Source: Streptomyces brevispora (GTDB taxonomy: Bacteria > Actinomycetota > Actinomycetes > Streptomycetales > Streptomycetaceae). Taken from it: 64,000 bases of DNA. This document shows positions 8,162-16,883 of this stretch, one piece after another. Location of the stretch: contig NZ_VIWW01000001.1 of the NCBI RefSeq assembly GCF_007829885.1, positions 4,836,001 through 4,900,000 of the forward strand, read 5' to 3'. Both the position numbers and the translations under genes were made by a program. Under the pieces are notes generated by a model, which worked only from the letters and a program-made list of their open reading frames with translations, was not told the DNA's origin and ran no database searches. How positions within the stretch are numbered: the stretch's first letter is position 1; the number at the start of each line of letters is the position of its first letter.

Positions 8162-9988
8162 GTGGAACGCATGGGACTCCCCACCCGCATTACCGGACTT
8201 CTGGCCGCCTGCACGGCGGCCCTGCTGGCGGCCGGCGGCCTGGCAGCCACGGCGCCGAGCGCCGCGGCGGCCGACGCCGATCTCGCGCGCAACGGAAACT
8301 TCGAGGCCGGCCTCGACGGCTGGAGCTGTACGGGCGGCAGCGGAGCCGTCGTCAGCACACCCGTGCACGGCGGCACCTCGGCGCTGAAGGCGACCCCGGC
8401 CGGCAGCGACAACGCCAAGTGCACCCAGGCCGTGAAGGTCAAGCCCGGCTCCACGTACACGCTGAGCGCCTGGGTCCAGGGCAGCTACGTCTACCTGGGC
8501 GCGGACGGCACGGGTACGACCGACGTGTCCACCTGGACGCAGTCCGCCTCCGGCTGGCAGCAGCTCACCACCACCTTCAAGACGGGCGCGTCCACCACCT
8601 CGGTCAACGTGTACACGCACGGCTGGTACGGCACGCCCGCGTACTACGTCGACGACCTCACCCTCGTCGGCCCCGGCGGCGATCCGGTCGTGCTCCCGGC
8701 GGTACCCGGGGGCCTCAAGGCCGGTACGCCCACCGCGTCCTCGGTCCCGCTGTCCTGGACCGCCTCCACGGGCGCCACCGGCTACAACGTGTACCGGGGC
8801 GGCACGAAGGTCCTCTCCACCACCGGTACCTCGGCGACCGTGACGGGCCTCACGGCCTCGACCGCGTACAGCTTCCAGGTCACCGCCACCAACTCGGCGG
8901 GCGAGTCCGCCAAGTCCGCCGCGGTGCCCGTCACCACCAAGGCCGGCGGCGGGGGAGGCGGCACCACGGACCTGCCCGCCCACGCCCTCGTCGGCTATCT
9001 GCACTCCAGCTTCGCCAACGGCTCCGGCTATACCCGGATGGCGGACGTGCCCGACTCCTGGGACGTCATCGACCTGGCCTTCGGCGAGCCGACCTCCGTC
9101 ACCTCGGGCGACATCCGCTTCTCGCTCTGCCCGGTGGCCGAGTGCCCGAACGTCGAGTCGGCGGCCGAGTTCAAGGCGGCCATCAAGGCCAAGCAGGCCG
9201 CGGGCAAGAAGGTGCTGATCTCCATCGGCGGCCAGAACGGCCAGGTGCAGCTCGCCACCACCGCCGCCCGTGACACCTTCGTCTCCTCGGTCAGCAAGAT
9301 CATCGACGAGTACGGTCTGGACGGCCTGGACATCGACTTCGAGGGCCACTCGCTCTCGCTGAACACCGGCGACACCGACTTCCGCAGCCCCACCACGCCG
9401 GTCGTCGTCAACCTGATCTCCGCGGTGAAGACCCTCAAGGCCAAGTACGGCGACAAGTTCGTCCTCACCATGGCCCCCGAGACCTTCTTCGTGCAGCTCG
9501 GATACCAGTACTACGGCTCGGGCCCGTGGGGCGGCCAGGACCCGCGCGCCGGGGCCTACCTCCCGGTGATCCACGCCCTGCGCGACGACCTCACCCTGCT
9601 GCACGTCCAGGACTACAACTCGGGCTCCATCATGGGTCTGGACAACCAGTACCACTCGATGGGCGGCGCCGACTTCCACATCGCGATGACCGACATGCTG
9701 CTGACCGGCTTCCCGGTGGCCGGCGACCAGACCAAGATCTTCCCCGGTCTCCGTCCCGACCAGGTCTCGATCGGTCTGCCGGCCTCCACCCAGGCGGGCA
9801 ACGGCCACACCTCGCCCGCCGAGGTCACCAAGGCGCTGAACTGCCTGACGAAGAAGACCGACTGCGGCTCGTACACCACCCACGGCACCTGGTCCGGACT
9901 CCGCGGACTGATGACCTGGTCGATCAACTGGGACCGCTTCAACAACTGGGCATTCTCGAAGAACTTCGACGCCTACTTCGGCAGCTGA
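8162..9988 (+). CDS. Secreted GH18 chitinase with carbohydrate-binding and fibronectin III domains
   Basis: A 608-residue secreted endochitinase. In order: a signal peptide (about residues 1-38, ending in an Ala-rich cleavage region), a carbohydrate-binding beta-sandwich (about 40-175, opening with NGNFEAGLDGW), a fibronectin type III domain (about 180-260), a short Gly linker, and a GH18 catalytic barrel (about 275-608). The active-site motif DGLDIDFEG starts at D387, with the proton donor E394. GTG 8162 is chosen for GGAGG at 8152-8156; an in-frame ATG at 8171 is too far away. It should be induced by chitin products through the DasR site in its promoter. The 3' end overlaps the convergent PAP2 gene by 50 nt. 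Confidence 0.95.
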   Translation: MERMGLPTRITGLLAACTAALLAAGGLAATAPSAAAADADLARNGNFEAGLDGWSCTGGSGAVVSTPVHGGTSALKATPAGSDNAKCTQAVKVKPGSTYTLSAWVQGSYVYLGADGTGTTDVSTWTQSASGWQQLTTTFKTGASTTSVNVYTHGWYGTPAYYVDDLTLVGPGGDPVVLPAVPGGLKAGTPTASSVPLSWTASTGATGYNVYRGGTKVLSTTGTSATVTGLTASTAYSFQVTATNSAGESAKSAAVPVTTKAGGGGGGTTDLPAHALVGYLHSSFANGSGYTRMADVPDSWDVIDLAFGEPTSVTSGDIRFSLCPVAECPNVESAAEFKAAIKAKQAAGKKVLISIGGQNGQVQLATTAARDTFVSSVSKIIDEYGLDGLDIDFEGHSLSLNTGDTDFRSPTTPVVVNLISAVKTLKAKYGDKFVLTMAPETFFVQLGYQYYGSGPWGGQDPRAGAYLPVIHALRDDLTLLHVQDYNSGSIMGLDNQYHSMGGADFHIAMTDMLLTGFPVAGDQTKIFPGLRPDQVSIGLPASTQAGNGHTSPAEVTKALNCLTKKTDCGSYTTHGTWSGLRGLMTWSINWDRFNNWAFSKNFDAYFGS

Positions 9989-10796
9989 GCCCCGGCCCGA
10001 CCCCCGGCCCGAGCGGCTTTCGGCGGCTGAGCCCCAGCGGGAGCAGCAGCAGCCCGCACAGGAACCAGCTGCCCAGCACATCCAGCGGCCAGTGATAGCC
10101 GCGCAGCACCAGACCGATGCCCGTCGCCCCCGTCAGCAGGACGGTGGCGACGGGCATCATCCATGCGCGCCGCACGTACGGGGCCAGCAGCAGCGCCGCG
10201 GCGCCGTACGCCACCGCGGCGGTCGCGGCATGGCCCGACGGGTAGTAGCCGGTGGCGTCGGTCAGCGGCCCGGGGCGGGCGACCCAGTCCTTGAGCGGGA
10301 CGACGAGCAGCGGCACCGCGGCCATGGTGAGCGCCGCGGTGAACGGTTCACGCCGCGCGCCCCGCAGCAGGGACCAGACGATCGCGCAGCCCAGCACCGG
10401 CAGCGCGATCTGCGTGTTGCCGAGATCGGCGAGGAATTCGGTGAGGCGGGCGGGGCCGTGGCCGACGAGGGCCCGGCCGGTGCGTTCGTCGAGGCGGCGC
10501 AGCGGGCCATCGGCCGCGATCTGCCAGGTGGTGAGCGCGAACAGGGCCAGCAGGCCCGACACCACGGAAACGAGAAGAGCCGCCCGCTCCGGAACAGGGG
10601 GGGTTGTTCCGGAGCGGACGGCAGGACCGGTTTGCCGCGCGCCCCGGGGGGTGTGGGGCGGGCGGCCATCCGATCGGTGAGGAGTTCCGGAGCCAGAGGC
10701 TCCAGTGGTGTGCGCGAAGGCACGACCAGGACGGTGCAGGGGAAGCTCCGACCCGGTGTCGCCCGCAGTCCCCTGCGGGCGGGGTGTTTCTCTCAT
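9939..10796 (-). CDS. PAP2-family membrane phosphatase
   Basis: A membrane phosphatase of the PAP2 (type 2 phosphatidic acid phosphatase) family, 285 residues from the chosen start. The three phosphatase signatures are present: KDWVARPGP, then YYPSGHA, then RGYHWPLDVLG with the catalytic His and Asp. Four to five hydrophobic segments surround them. The likely substrate is a lipid phosphate such as undecaprenyl diphosphate or phosphatidate. The start is uncertain: ATG at 10796 has no clear ribosome site, the frame is open to 10901, and the first membrane segment begins near 10570, so a shorter protein is possible. A strong hairpin (10584-10617) lies in the N-terminal part. The 3' end overlaps the convergent chitinase gene. 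Confidence 0.78.
   Translation of the reverse strand: MRETPRPQGTAGDTGSELPLHRPGRAFAHTTGASGSGTPHRSDGRPPHTPRGARQTGPAVRSGTTPPVPERAALLVSVVSGLLALFALTTWQIAADGPLRRLDERTGRALVGHGPARLTEFLADLGNTQIALPVLGCAIVWSLLRGARREPFTAALTMAAVPLLVVPLKDWVARPGPLTDATGYYPSGHAATAAVAYGAAALLLAPYVRRAWMMPVATVLLTGATGIGLVLRGYHWPLDVLGSWFLCGLLLLPLGLSRRKPLGPGVGPGLSCRSRRRSSSRMPSC
10584..10617. repeat. Strong hairpin: 13-bp inverted repeat near the PAP2 5' end
   Basis: CCGCTCCGGAACA (10584-10596) pairs perfectly with TGTTCCGGAGCGG (10605-10617) across an 8-nt G-rich loop. It lies just ahead of the first membrane segment of the PAP2 protein, so it is either in the 5' part of that gene or, if translation starts later, in its leader. It could be a terminator, an operator or a structure controlling PAP2 translation. 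Confidence 0.55.
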
Positions 10797-10901
10797 CTGC
10801 GGAAACCGTACGTCAGGCGGTGCGGGACGGACAGCGGCAACGGTATCCCGCCATCGCCCCCGCACACCTTCTTCACAGGCCCTCACCCGGCCACCGGGCA
10901 T

Positions 10902-10934
10902 CCCCGGAGGAAACGCCGTGCGCCGCCTCCGGGG
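10902..10934 (-). terminator. Probable gabT terminator
   Basis: CCCCGGAGG (10902-10910) and CCTCCGGGG (10926-10934) form a 9-bp stem with a 15-nt loop, beginning 8 nt after the gabT stop codon on the minus strand. No U-tract follows, as is usual in Streptomyces. It separates gabT from PAP2. Confidence 0.55.
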
Positions 10935-10941
10935 ACCGGCA

Positions 10942-12282
10942 TCAGAGGGTGGCGAACGCCTGCTCGATGACGTCGAGGCCCTCGCCCAGCAGGTCCTCGC
11001 CGATCACCAGCGGCGGCAGGAAGCGCAGGACGTTGCCGTAGGTGCCGCAGGTGAGCACCAGCACGCCCTCGGCGTGGCAGGCCTTCGCGAGCTGCGCGGC
11101 GGCCTGCGGGTTCGGGTCCTTGGTGCCGGACTCCACCAGCTCGATCGCGATCATCGCGCCGCGGCCGCGGATGTCACCGATGAGGTCGCCGTTCGGCAGC
11201 TTCGCCCGCATCTCGGCGAGCCGGCCCTTCATGATCTCCTCGATGCGCTTCGCCTTCCCGTTCAGATCCAGCTCGCGCATCGTCTCGATGGCGCCGAGTG
11301 CCCCGGCGCAGGCGACCGGGTTCCCGCCGTAGGTGCCGCCGAGGCCGCCGGAGTGCGCGGCGTCCATGATCTCGGCGCGGCCGGTGACCGCGGAGAGCGG
11401 GAGGCCGCCCGCGATGCCCTTGGCGGTGGTGATCAGGTCGGGGACGATGCCCTCGTCCTCGCAGGCGAACCACTGGCCGGTGCGGCAGAAGCCGGACTGG
11501 ATCTCGTCGGCGACGAAGACGATGCCGTTGTCCTTGGCGAACTGCGCGATCGCCGGGAGGAAGCCCTTGGCCGGCTCGATGAACCCGCCCTCGCCGAGCA
11601 CCGGCTCGATGATGATCGCGGCGACGTTGTCCGCGCCGATCTGCTTGGTGATCTGGTCGATGGCCTGGGCCGAGGCCTCCGCACCGGCGTTCTCGGCACC
11701 GGTCGGCCAGCGGTAGCCGTACGCCACCGGCACCCGGTAGACCTCGGGGGCGAACGGGCCGAAGCCCTGCTTGTACGGCATGTTCTTCGCCGTCAGCGCC
11801 ATCGTGAGGTTGGTCCGGCCGTGGTAGCCGTGGTCGAAGACGACGACGGCGGTGCGCTTGGTGTACGCACGGGCGATCTTCACCGCGTTCTCGACGGCCT
11901 CGGCGCCCGAGTTGAACAGCGCGGACTTCTTCGTGTGGTCGCCCGGCGTCAGCTCGGCGAGCTGCTCACAGACCTCGACGTACCCCTCGTACGGAGTGAC
12001 CATGAAACAGGTGTGGGTGAAGTCGGCGAGCTGCGCGGAAGCGCGCCGCACGACGGCTTCGGCGGAGGCGCCGACCGACGTCACGGCGATACCGGAACCG
12101 AAGTCGATCAGCCGGTTGCCGTCCACGTCCTCGATGATTCCGCCACCGGCGCGGGCGGTGAACACCGGCAGGGTGGAGCCCACCCCTGCGGCGACCGTCG
12201 CGAGGCGGCGGGCCTGCAGCTCCACCGACTTCGGGCCGGGAATGGCAGTGAGGACGCGGCGCTCCTGCGGAATTGCGGTCAT
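10942..12282 (-). CDS. gabT: 4-aminobutyrate aminotransferase
   Basis: A 446-residue class III (fold type I) PLP aminotransferase. SGAEAVENAVKIAR is the cofactor-phosphate region, DEIQSGFCRTG holds the Asp that contacts the PLP ring nitrogen, and K288 in TTAKGIAGG is the Schiff-base lysine. It converts GABA plus 2-oxoglutarate to succinate semialdehyde plus glutamate, the step after the aminobutyraldehyde dehydrogenase encoded at the left end. The start at 12282 has AGGAG seven nt upstream. It is transcribed away from the polyamine unit's direction, so it has its own promoter in the gap shared with the VirD4-like gene. Family and substrate class are well supported. Confidence 0.93.
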   Translation of the reverse strand: MTAIPQERRVLTAIPGPKSVELQARRLATVAAGVGSTLPVFTARAGGGIIEDVDGNRLIDFGSGIAVTSVGASAEAVVRRASAQLADFTHTCFMVTPYEGYVEVCEQLAELTPGDHTKKSALFNSGAEAVENAVKIARAYTKRTAVVVFDHGYHGRTNLTMALTAKNMPYKQGFGPFAPEVYRVPVAYGYRWPTGAENAGAEASAQAIDQITKQIGADNVAAIIIEPVLGEGGFIEPAKGFLPAIAQFAKDNGIVFVADEIQSGFCRTGQWFACEDEGIVPDLITTAKGIAGGLPLSAVTGRAEIMDAAHSGGLGGTYGGNPVACAGALGAIETMRELDLNGKAKRIEEIMKGRLAEMRAKLPNGDLIGDIRGRGAMIAIELVESGTKDPNPQAAAQLAKACHAEGVLVLTCGTYGNVLRFLPPLVIGEDLLGEGLDVIEQAFATL

Positions 12283-12409
12283 GCGGGGCTCCTGGGGGGT
12301 GTTTTCGGACGCTTCTCTTTCTGCAGGCTAGGGGTGGGGACGGGCCGCGGGCATGCGCCGATCGGGAGTGATGAGGGGCGTGTCCTTGTCCGCGACGGAC
12401 AGAAGGCGG

Positions 12410-12432
12410 GGCGGGGACGGGCCGTCCCCGCC
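12410..12432. repeat. Near-perfect palindrome between gabT and the VirD4-like gene
   Basis: GGCGGGGACGG (12410-12420) and CCGTCCCCGCC (12422-12432) form an 11-bp inverted repeat around one central base. It lies in the divergent gap between gabT and the gene at 12530 and could be an operator acting in either direction. Confidence 0.35.
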
Positions 12433-12455
12433 CCCGTCACTATCCGGGCGCCTTG

Positions 12456-12484
12456 CTGAACTCACCGTGTCGGCGCACTAGATT
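12456..12484 (+). promoter_or_regulatory. Candidate promoter of the VirD4-like gene
   Basis: CTGAAC (12456-12461), a 17-nt spacer and TAGATT (12479-12484) resemble a sigma70/HrdB promoter, about 45 nt before the ATG at 12530. This rests on consensus matching only. Confidence 0.35.
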
Positions 12485-12529
12485 GACCGGTGCAGCGGTC
12501 GGACCTGGCTGGTCAGGGGGCAACGGTTC

Positions 12530-15037
12530 ATGGACAACGAAGGCACGCACGGAGCCCGGGGCACGTGGGGCGCGCAGCCGCCCGACGGCCGCGCCGGCCG
12601 GCCCGGGAGCTCCGTGCCGCACCCGGCCGGCCCGCCCCCCGCCGCTCCGCCCGGCCCGCCGCCCGCCGCCCCGCCCGCGTTCCCGCCGAGGGTGCCGCCG
12701 CCCGCGGTGGAGCCGTCCGCCATGAAGCCGCCCGCGACGCCGCCGGGCCGGTACCGGACAGCCGGTACGGGAGCGCCGACGGCCGAGTGGCTGAACGCGC
12801 CGCGCCCCGACAGCGATCCGGGCGTGTGGCGTTACGCCTACCGGCCACGGCCCGCCGAGCGTCCGCCGCGCCCCTCCCTGGTGGGGCCGGCCGCGACGCT
12901 GGCCCTGTGGCTCGTGCTGTGGCTGCTGCTCACCGAGCGCGCCGTCCCCTACGTGTTCAAGCCGATCGAGATCATCACCGGCCCCCAATGGTGGGTGTTC
13001 GGCGGCCTCCGGGACGACGCGCCCGCCCTGGTGGTCAACTCCACCACGCTCTACTACCAGCTCCTGGTGCTCGCCCTTGGCTTCTGGGCCGCCCGGATCG
13101 GCGGCTGGGCACGCCTCTTCCGCTACTTCGCGGGACCCCGCCTGGACCGGGCCAGGTTCGTGACCACGGCAGCCGGCGCCCTGCTCACCGTATGGCTCGT
13201 CTGGACCCGGCGGGTGCCGCTCGCGGACGTACTCCTGCCCGCGGTGCCCACCGGACTGATGCAGGGGGGCGGCAACCAGTACGCGGCGCTGTTCGTCTCG
13301 ATCGTGCTCTACGCGCTGATCGGCACCGCGATCGTGTGGCCCTTCGCCAGGATCGGCCAGTGGTCGGTGGAGCTCGGCCCCCTCCTGGGGCGCGTCCGGA
13401 ACCAGCGGCCGCAGCAGCCCCGGACCGCTCCCGGCCTGCCCGGGACCGCTCCCGTGGAGGCCGCCGGCCCCGCCCCGGCGGACTGGCCCGAGCTGCGGGC
13501 CGCAGGCCGCGTGGACGCCGCGGAGGCGCTGACCGCGGCCGTGCACACGGGCCGGATGAACGACGTGGACTGTGTACGGCTGCGCCATGCCTGGGCCGTC
13601 GCCCGGACCCGCCCCGACCGCCTCGAATCCTTCACCGACACCGTGCTGCGCAAGGGCGCCGGCGCCTATCTGCACCCCTCGGGCCAACGTGACCTGCCGC
13701 TGCGCACCGCCCCGCACGACCCGCTCACGGGCCAGGTCCGCATCGGCGACTGCGTGGACGACCCGCGCAACCCCTACCCGCGCCGCGGTTCGGGCATGGC
13801 CCTGGATCCCGCGTCCCTGGGAACCTCGCTGCTGGCGGTCGGGCCACCCGGCTCGGGGAAGACCGCCGGGGTGGTCCGGCCGGTCATCGAATCCCTCGCC
13901 ATCAGGGCGCTCACCGGGCAGGCGGCGGTCCTCGCCGTCGGCGGGGCGGGCGCACAGCTGGGGCCGGACGACGCCTACGACGTCGTCGTCAGGATCGGTG
14001 ACCCCACATCCGTGCACGACTTCGACCTGTACGGCGGCACCACCGACCCCGACGAGGCCGCGGCGGCGCTCGCGGAGGGACTGGCCGGCGACATCCCCGG
14101 GCTGGACAGCAGGCGCGCGGGCACCGTGCTCGGTCAGCTCCTCGGCCCGTACCGCACCGTTCACGGCAGGTTCCCCGGCGTACCCGAACTCCGTGAACTC
14201 CTCGAGGGTTCCGTCGCCGCGCTGACCGTACTGCGTCAGGCCCTGGAGGCGGGCGGCCATCACTCGATGCTGCGCGAACTGGACGCCCGGGCCCGGCAGG
14301 CGGGCGGGGCCGGGGACCCGGCCGCCGTTCTCGCCGACCGGATCGCCGTACTCGACCGGCCGGCCTTCGCCGGGTTCTTCGCCACCGGGGACGACGCCCG
14401 GCCGTTCTCGCTGCGGTCCCTGGAACAGCACCCGCTGCGGGTTCGCATCGATCTGCCGGAGCGGGCCCACGCCGAGGCGTCCCACCTACTGGCCCGTCTC
14501 GTCCTCGCCCAGTTCAACGCGATCACCGCGGCCCGTTCGGACCGCTCACTGTTCGTCTGCCTGGTCCTGGACGACGCCACCCACACCGTCACCGCCGAAA
14601 CCGTCCGGGGCATCCGGCGGCTGCGGTCCGTCAACGCGGGGGCGGTCCTCGCGCTCCGGACCCTGGACGACGTGCCCGAGGCGCTGCACCACGCCCTGCT
14701 CGGGTCGGTCGGCTGCGCCATGGCCTTCTCCGGCGTCTCCACCTGGGACGGCAAACGCTTCGCCGAGGCATGGGGCAAGGAATGGGTGGAGGTCCGGGAG
14801 GTCGCCCAGCACGGCGTCTTCGCCGACCAGCCGCTCACCCGTGCCCTGCACGCCCTGCGGAAGCTGGCCACCGGCAAGGCCGTGACCACGGACGCCGTGA
14901 CCGTACGCCAGGTCGAGCGGGAACGCTGGTCCGCCTCGGGACTGGCGTACGAACTGGCGGCCGGACACGCGGTCCTCTCCCTCACCACGGTCGAAGGGGA
15001 GCACGCCCCCCCGCTCCTGGTGCGACTGGGAGGCTGA
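12530..15037 (+). CDS. Membrane VirD4/TraG-like ATPase of unknown role
   Basis: An 835-residue protein. The N-terminal 95 residues are Pro/Ala-rich and likely disordered. Four hydrophobic segments follow (about residues 118-138, 163-185, 205-228 and 245-268). A cytoplasmic P-loop domain has Walker A GPPGSGKT (438-445) and Walker B LFVCLVLDD (Asp681-682). The layout (membrane anchor, then an ATPase with ALDPASLGTSLLAVG before the P-loop) is that of type IV coupling proteins or conjugation pumps. No relaxase, pilus or mating genes are nearby, so a conjugation role is not supported. ATG 12530 follows AGGGGG (12515-12520). The substrate may be DNA or protein; neither can be read from the sequence. 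Confidence 0.82.
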   Translation: MDNEGTHGARGTWGAQPPDGRAGRPGSSVPHPAGPPPAAPPGPPPAAPPAFPPRVPPPAVEPSAMKPPATPPGRYRTAGTGAPTAEWLNAPRPDSDPGVWRYAYRPRPAERPPRPSLVGPAATLALWLVLWLLLTERAVPYVFKPIEIITGPQWWVFGGLRDDAPALVVNSTTLYYQLLVLALGFWAARIGGWARLFRYFAGPRLDRARFVTTAAGALLTVWLVWTRRVPLADVLLPAVPTGLMQGGGNQYAALFVSIVLYALIGTAIVWPFARIGQWSVELGPLLGRVRNQRPQQPRTAPGLPGTAPVEAAGPAPADWPELRAAGRVDAAEALTAAVHTGRMNDVDCVRLRHAWAVARTRPDRLESFTDTVLRKGAGAYLHPSGQRDLPLRTAPHDPLTGQVRIGDCVDDPRNPYPRRGSGMALDPASLGTSLLAVGPPGSGKTAGVVRPVIESLAIRALTGQAAVLAVGGAGAQLGPDDAYDVVVRIGDPTSVHDFDLYGGTTDPDEAAAALAEGLAGDIPGLDSRRAGTVLGQLLGPYRTVHGRFPGVPELRELLEGSVAALTVLRQALEAGGHHSMLRELDARARQAGGAGDPAAVLADRIAVLDRPAFAGFFATGDDARPFSLRSLEQHPLRVRIDLPERAHAEASHLLARLVLAQFNAITAARSDRSLFVCLVLDDATHTVTAETVRGIRRLRSVNAGAVLALRTLDDVPEALHHALLGSVGCAMAFSGVSTWDGKRFAEAWGKEWVEVREVAQHGVFADQPLTRALHALRKLATGKAVTTDAVTVRQVERERWSASGLAYELAAGHAVLSLTTVEGEHAPPLLVRLGG

Positions 15038-15167
15038 CGGGCTACGTGGGGAGCGGTACGGCAGGGCCGGGAGCGGTTACGGGAACCCTGCCGCCCTGGC
15101 AGAATCGACGGCAGCCGTTCATACGGGACGGCGTAATCGACGCCCCCTCCCAAAGGTCGCCCGTCCC

Positions 15168-16733
15168 ATGCCCCCCACACTCGCCTCGCTCGTCCAGCAC
15201 TCGGCGCTCAAACTCACGGTCCGTGCGGGGGCGGACCGGCTCGACACACCCGTGCGCTGGGCGCACGCCAGCGAGCTGGCCGACCCTGTCCCCTACATGG
15301 AGGGCGGCGAGCTGCTGCTGATCACCGCGACCAATCTCGACGCCGAGAGCCCACCGGCCATGCAGCGGTACGTGCGGCGGCTGGCCGGCTCGGGAGTCGT
15401 CGGGGTGGGATTCGCCGTCGGCGTCAACTACGACGACGTACCCGAGGCACTCATCGACGCCGCCGAGGAAGCGGGGCTGCCGCTCCTCGAAGTGCCCCGG
15501 CGCACGCCGTTCATCGCCATCGCCAAGGCGGTCTCCTCGGAGATCGCCGCCGACCAGTACCGGGCCGTCACCGCGGGCTTCGAGGCGCAGCGCGAACTCA
15601 CCAGGGCGGCGCTCGCCGGGGACGGTCCCGCCGAACTCCTCACCCGGCTCGCCGCACACGTCGACGGCTGGGCCGCGCTGTACGACACCTCCGGGGCCGT
15701 CGTGGCCGCCGCCCCCGAGTGGGCCGCCCGCCGCGCCGCCCGGCTCACCCCCGACGTGGAACGCCTGCGGGACCGCCCGGCCCCCGCCAGCGTGGTCGTC
15801 GGCGGCAGCGACGACCGGGTGGAGCTCCAGTCCCTGGGCACCGGCCGCCGGGCCCGCGGCGCACTCGCCGTCGGCACCGGAGCGGCGCTGGGCACCGCGG
15901 AACGCTACGCCGTCCACTCGGCGGTCGCCCTGCTCACCCTGACCACCGCCCGCTCCCGCTCGCTCCAGGGCGCCGAACAGCGGCTCGGCGCCGCGGTGCT
16001 GCGCATGCTGCTCGCCGGCCAGCCCGACCACGCGCGCGCCGTCGCCGGAGATCTCTACGGCGGGCTGCTCGACGCGCCCTTCCGGCTGCTCATCGCCGAG
16101 GCCGGCGAACCGTCGACCACGGCGCAACTGGCCGAGGCGATGGAGACCGCGGCCTTCCGGTCCGGCGAGACCGTGCTGATGGTGCCCGAGGGCGAACGCC
16201 TCGTCGTCCTGGCCGCCGACGGCGGCGCCGCGGTCGCCGCCTGCACGGCCTACGCCGAGGCCCAGGAGCAACGGCCCGCGCACGAACCGGCACAGGACAC
16301 CGAAGTGGTCGTGGGCCTCTCCGCCCCCGCCGGGCCGATCGCCGTCTCCGCCGCGTACAAGCAGGCCGAGCAGGCCCTGTCGGTGGCCCGAAGACGGGGC
16401 CGGGCGCTGGTCGAGCACGAGGAACTGGCGACCGGCTCGGTCCTCCCGCTGCTCGCCGACGACGCGGTACGGGCCTTCGCGGACGCCATGCTCCGCGCCC
16501 TGTACGAACACGACGCCAAGGGCCGCGGCGACCTGGTCGCCTCCCTGCGGGCCTGGCTCTCCCACCACGGCCAGTGGGACGCCGCCGCGGCCGACCTGGG
16601 AGTGCACCGGCACACCCTGCGCTACCGGATGCGAAGGGTCGAGGAGATCCTCGGCCGTTCGCTGGACGATCCGGACAGCAGGATGGAACTCTGGCTGGCC
16701 CTCAAGGTCACCGGCCCCCCGACGACCGCTTAG
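15168..16733 (+). CDS. PucR-family transcriptional regulator
   Basis: A 521-residue regulator with the PucR layout: an N-terminal PucR sensor (about 1-130, opening with LASLVQHSALKLTV), a GGDEF-like middle region (about 290-420) and a C-terminal helix-turn-helix (about 465-515; AAADLGVHRHTLRYRMRRVE). In actinobacteria such proteins often control amino-acid, purine or GABA catabolic genes. Its position just before the second aldehyde dehydrogenase and near gabT suggests control of GABA or polyamine use. ATG 15168 follows AAAGG at 15152-15156. The inducer is unknown. Confidence 0.88.
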   Translation: MPPTLASLVQHSALKLTVRAGADRLDTPVRWAHASELADPVPYMEGGELLLITATNLDAESPPAMQRYVRRLAGSGVVGVGFAVGVNYDDVPEALIDAAEEAGLPLLEVPRRTPFIAIAKAVSSEIAADQYRAVTAGFEAQRELTRAALAGDGPAELLTRLAAHVDGWAALYDTSGAVVAAAPEWAARRAARLTPDVERLRDRPAPASVVVGGSDDRVELQSLGTGRRARGALAVGTGAALGTAERYAVHSAVALLTLTTARSRSLQGAEQRLGAAVLRMLLAGQPDHARAVAGDLYGGLLDAPFRLLIAEAGEPSTTAQLAEAMETAAFRSGETVLMVPEGERLVVLAADGGAAVAACTAYAEAQEQRPAHEPAQDTEVVVGLSAPAGPIAVSAAYKQAEQALSVARRRGRALVEHEELATGSVLPLLADDAVRAFADAMLRALYEHDAKGRGDLVASLRAWLSHHGQWDAAAADLGVHRHTLRYRMRRVEEILGRSLDDPDSRMELWLALKVTGPPTTA

Positions 16734-16883
16734 GACGGCTGGGACCGGGGGGACACCTCCCTCCCTCCGACAAACCGGAGCGCCCCGGCACGCCTCTGCT
16801 CCACGCCGGACAAACGCCAGGCGGACGGTGCGGCCCTACGGTGGGGACGGAACACCCCACGACATCGAAGGGCCGGAACCTCC

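Noticed and set aside
10705..12459. Long open frame on the plus strand antisense to gabT
   Set aside because: High-GC DNA gives long open antisense frames. The gabT frame has clear PLP motifs; this one has no recognisable domain and a low-complexity Arg/Val/Gly translation.
12530..15037. Part of an integrated conjugative element
   Set aside because: No integrase, att repeats, relaxase or replication genes are seen nearby, and codon use matches the surroundings.
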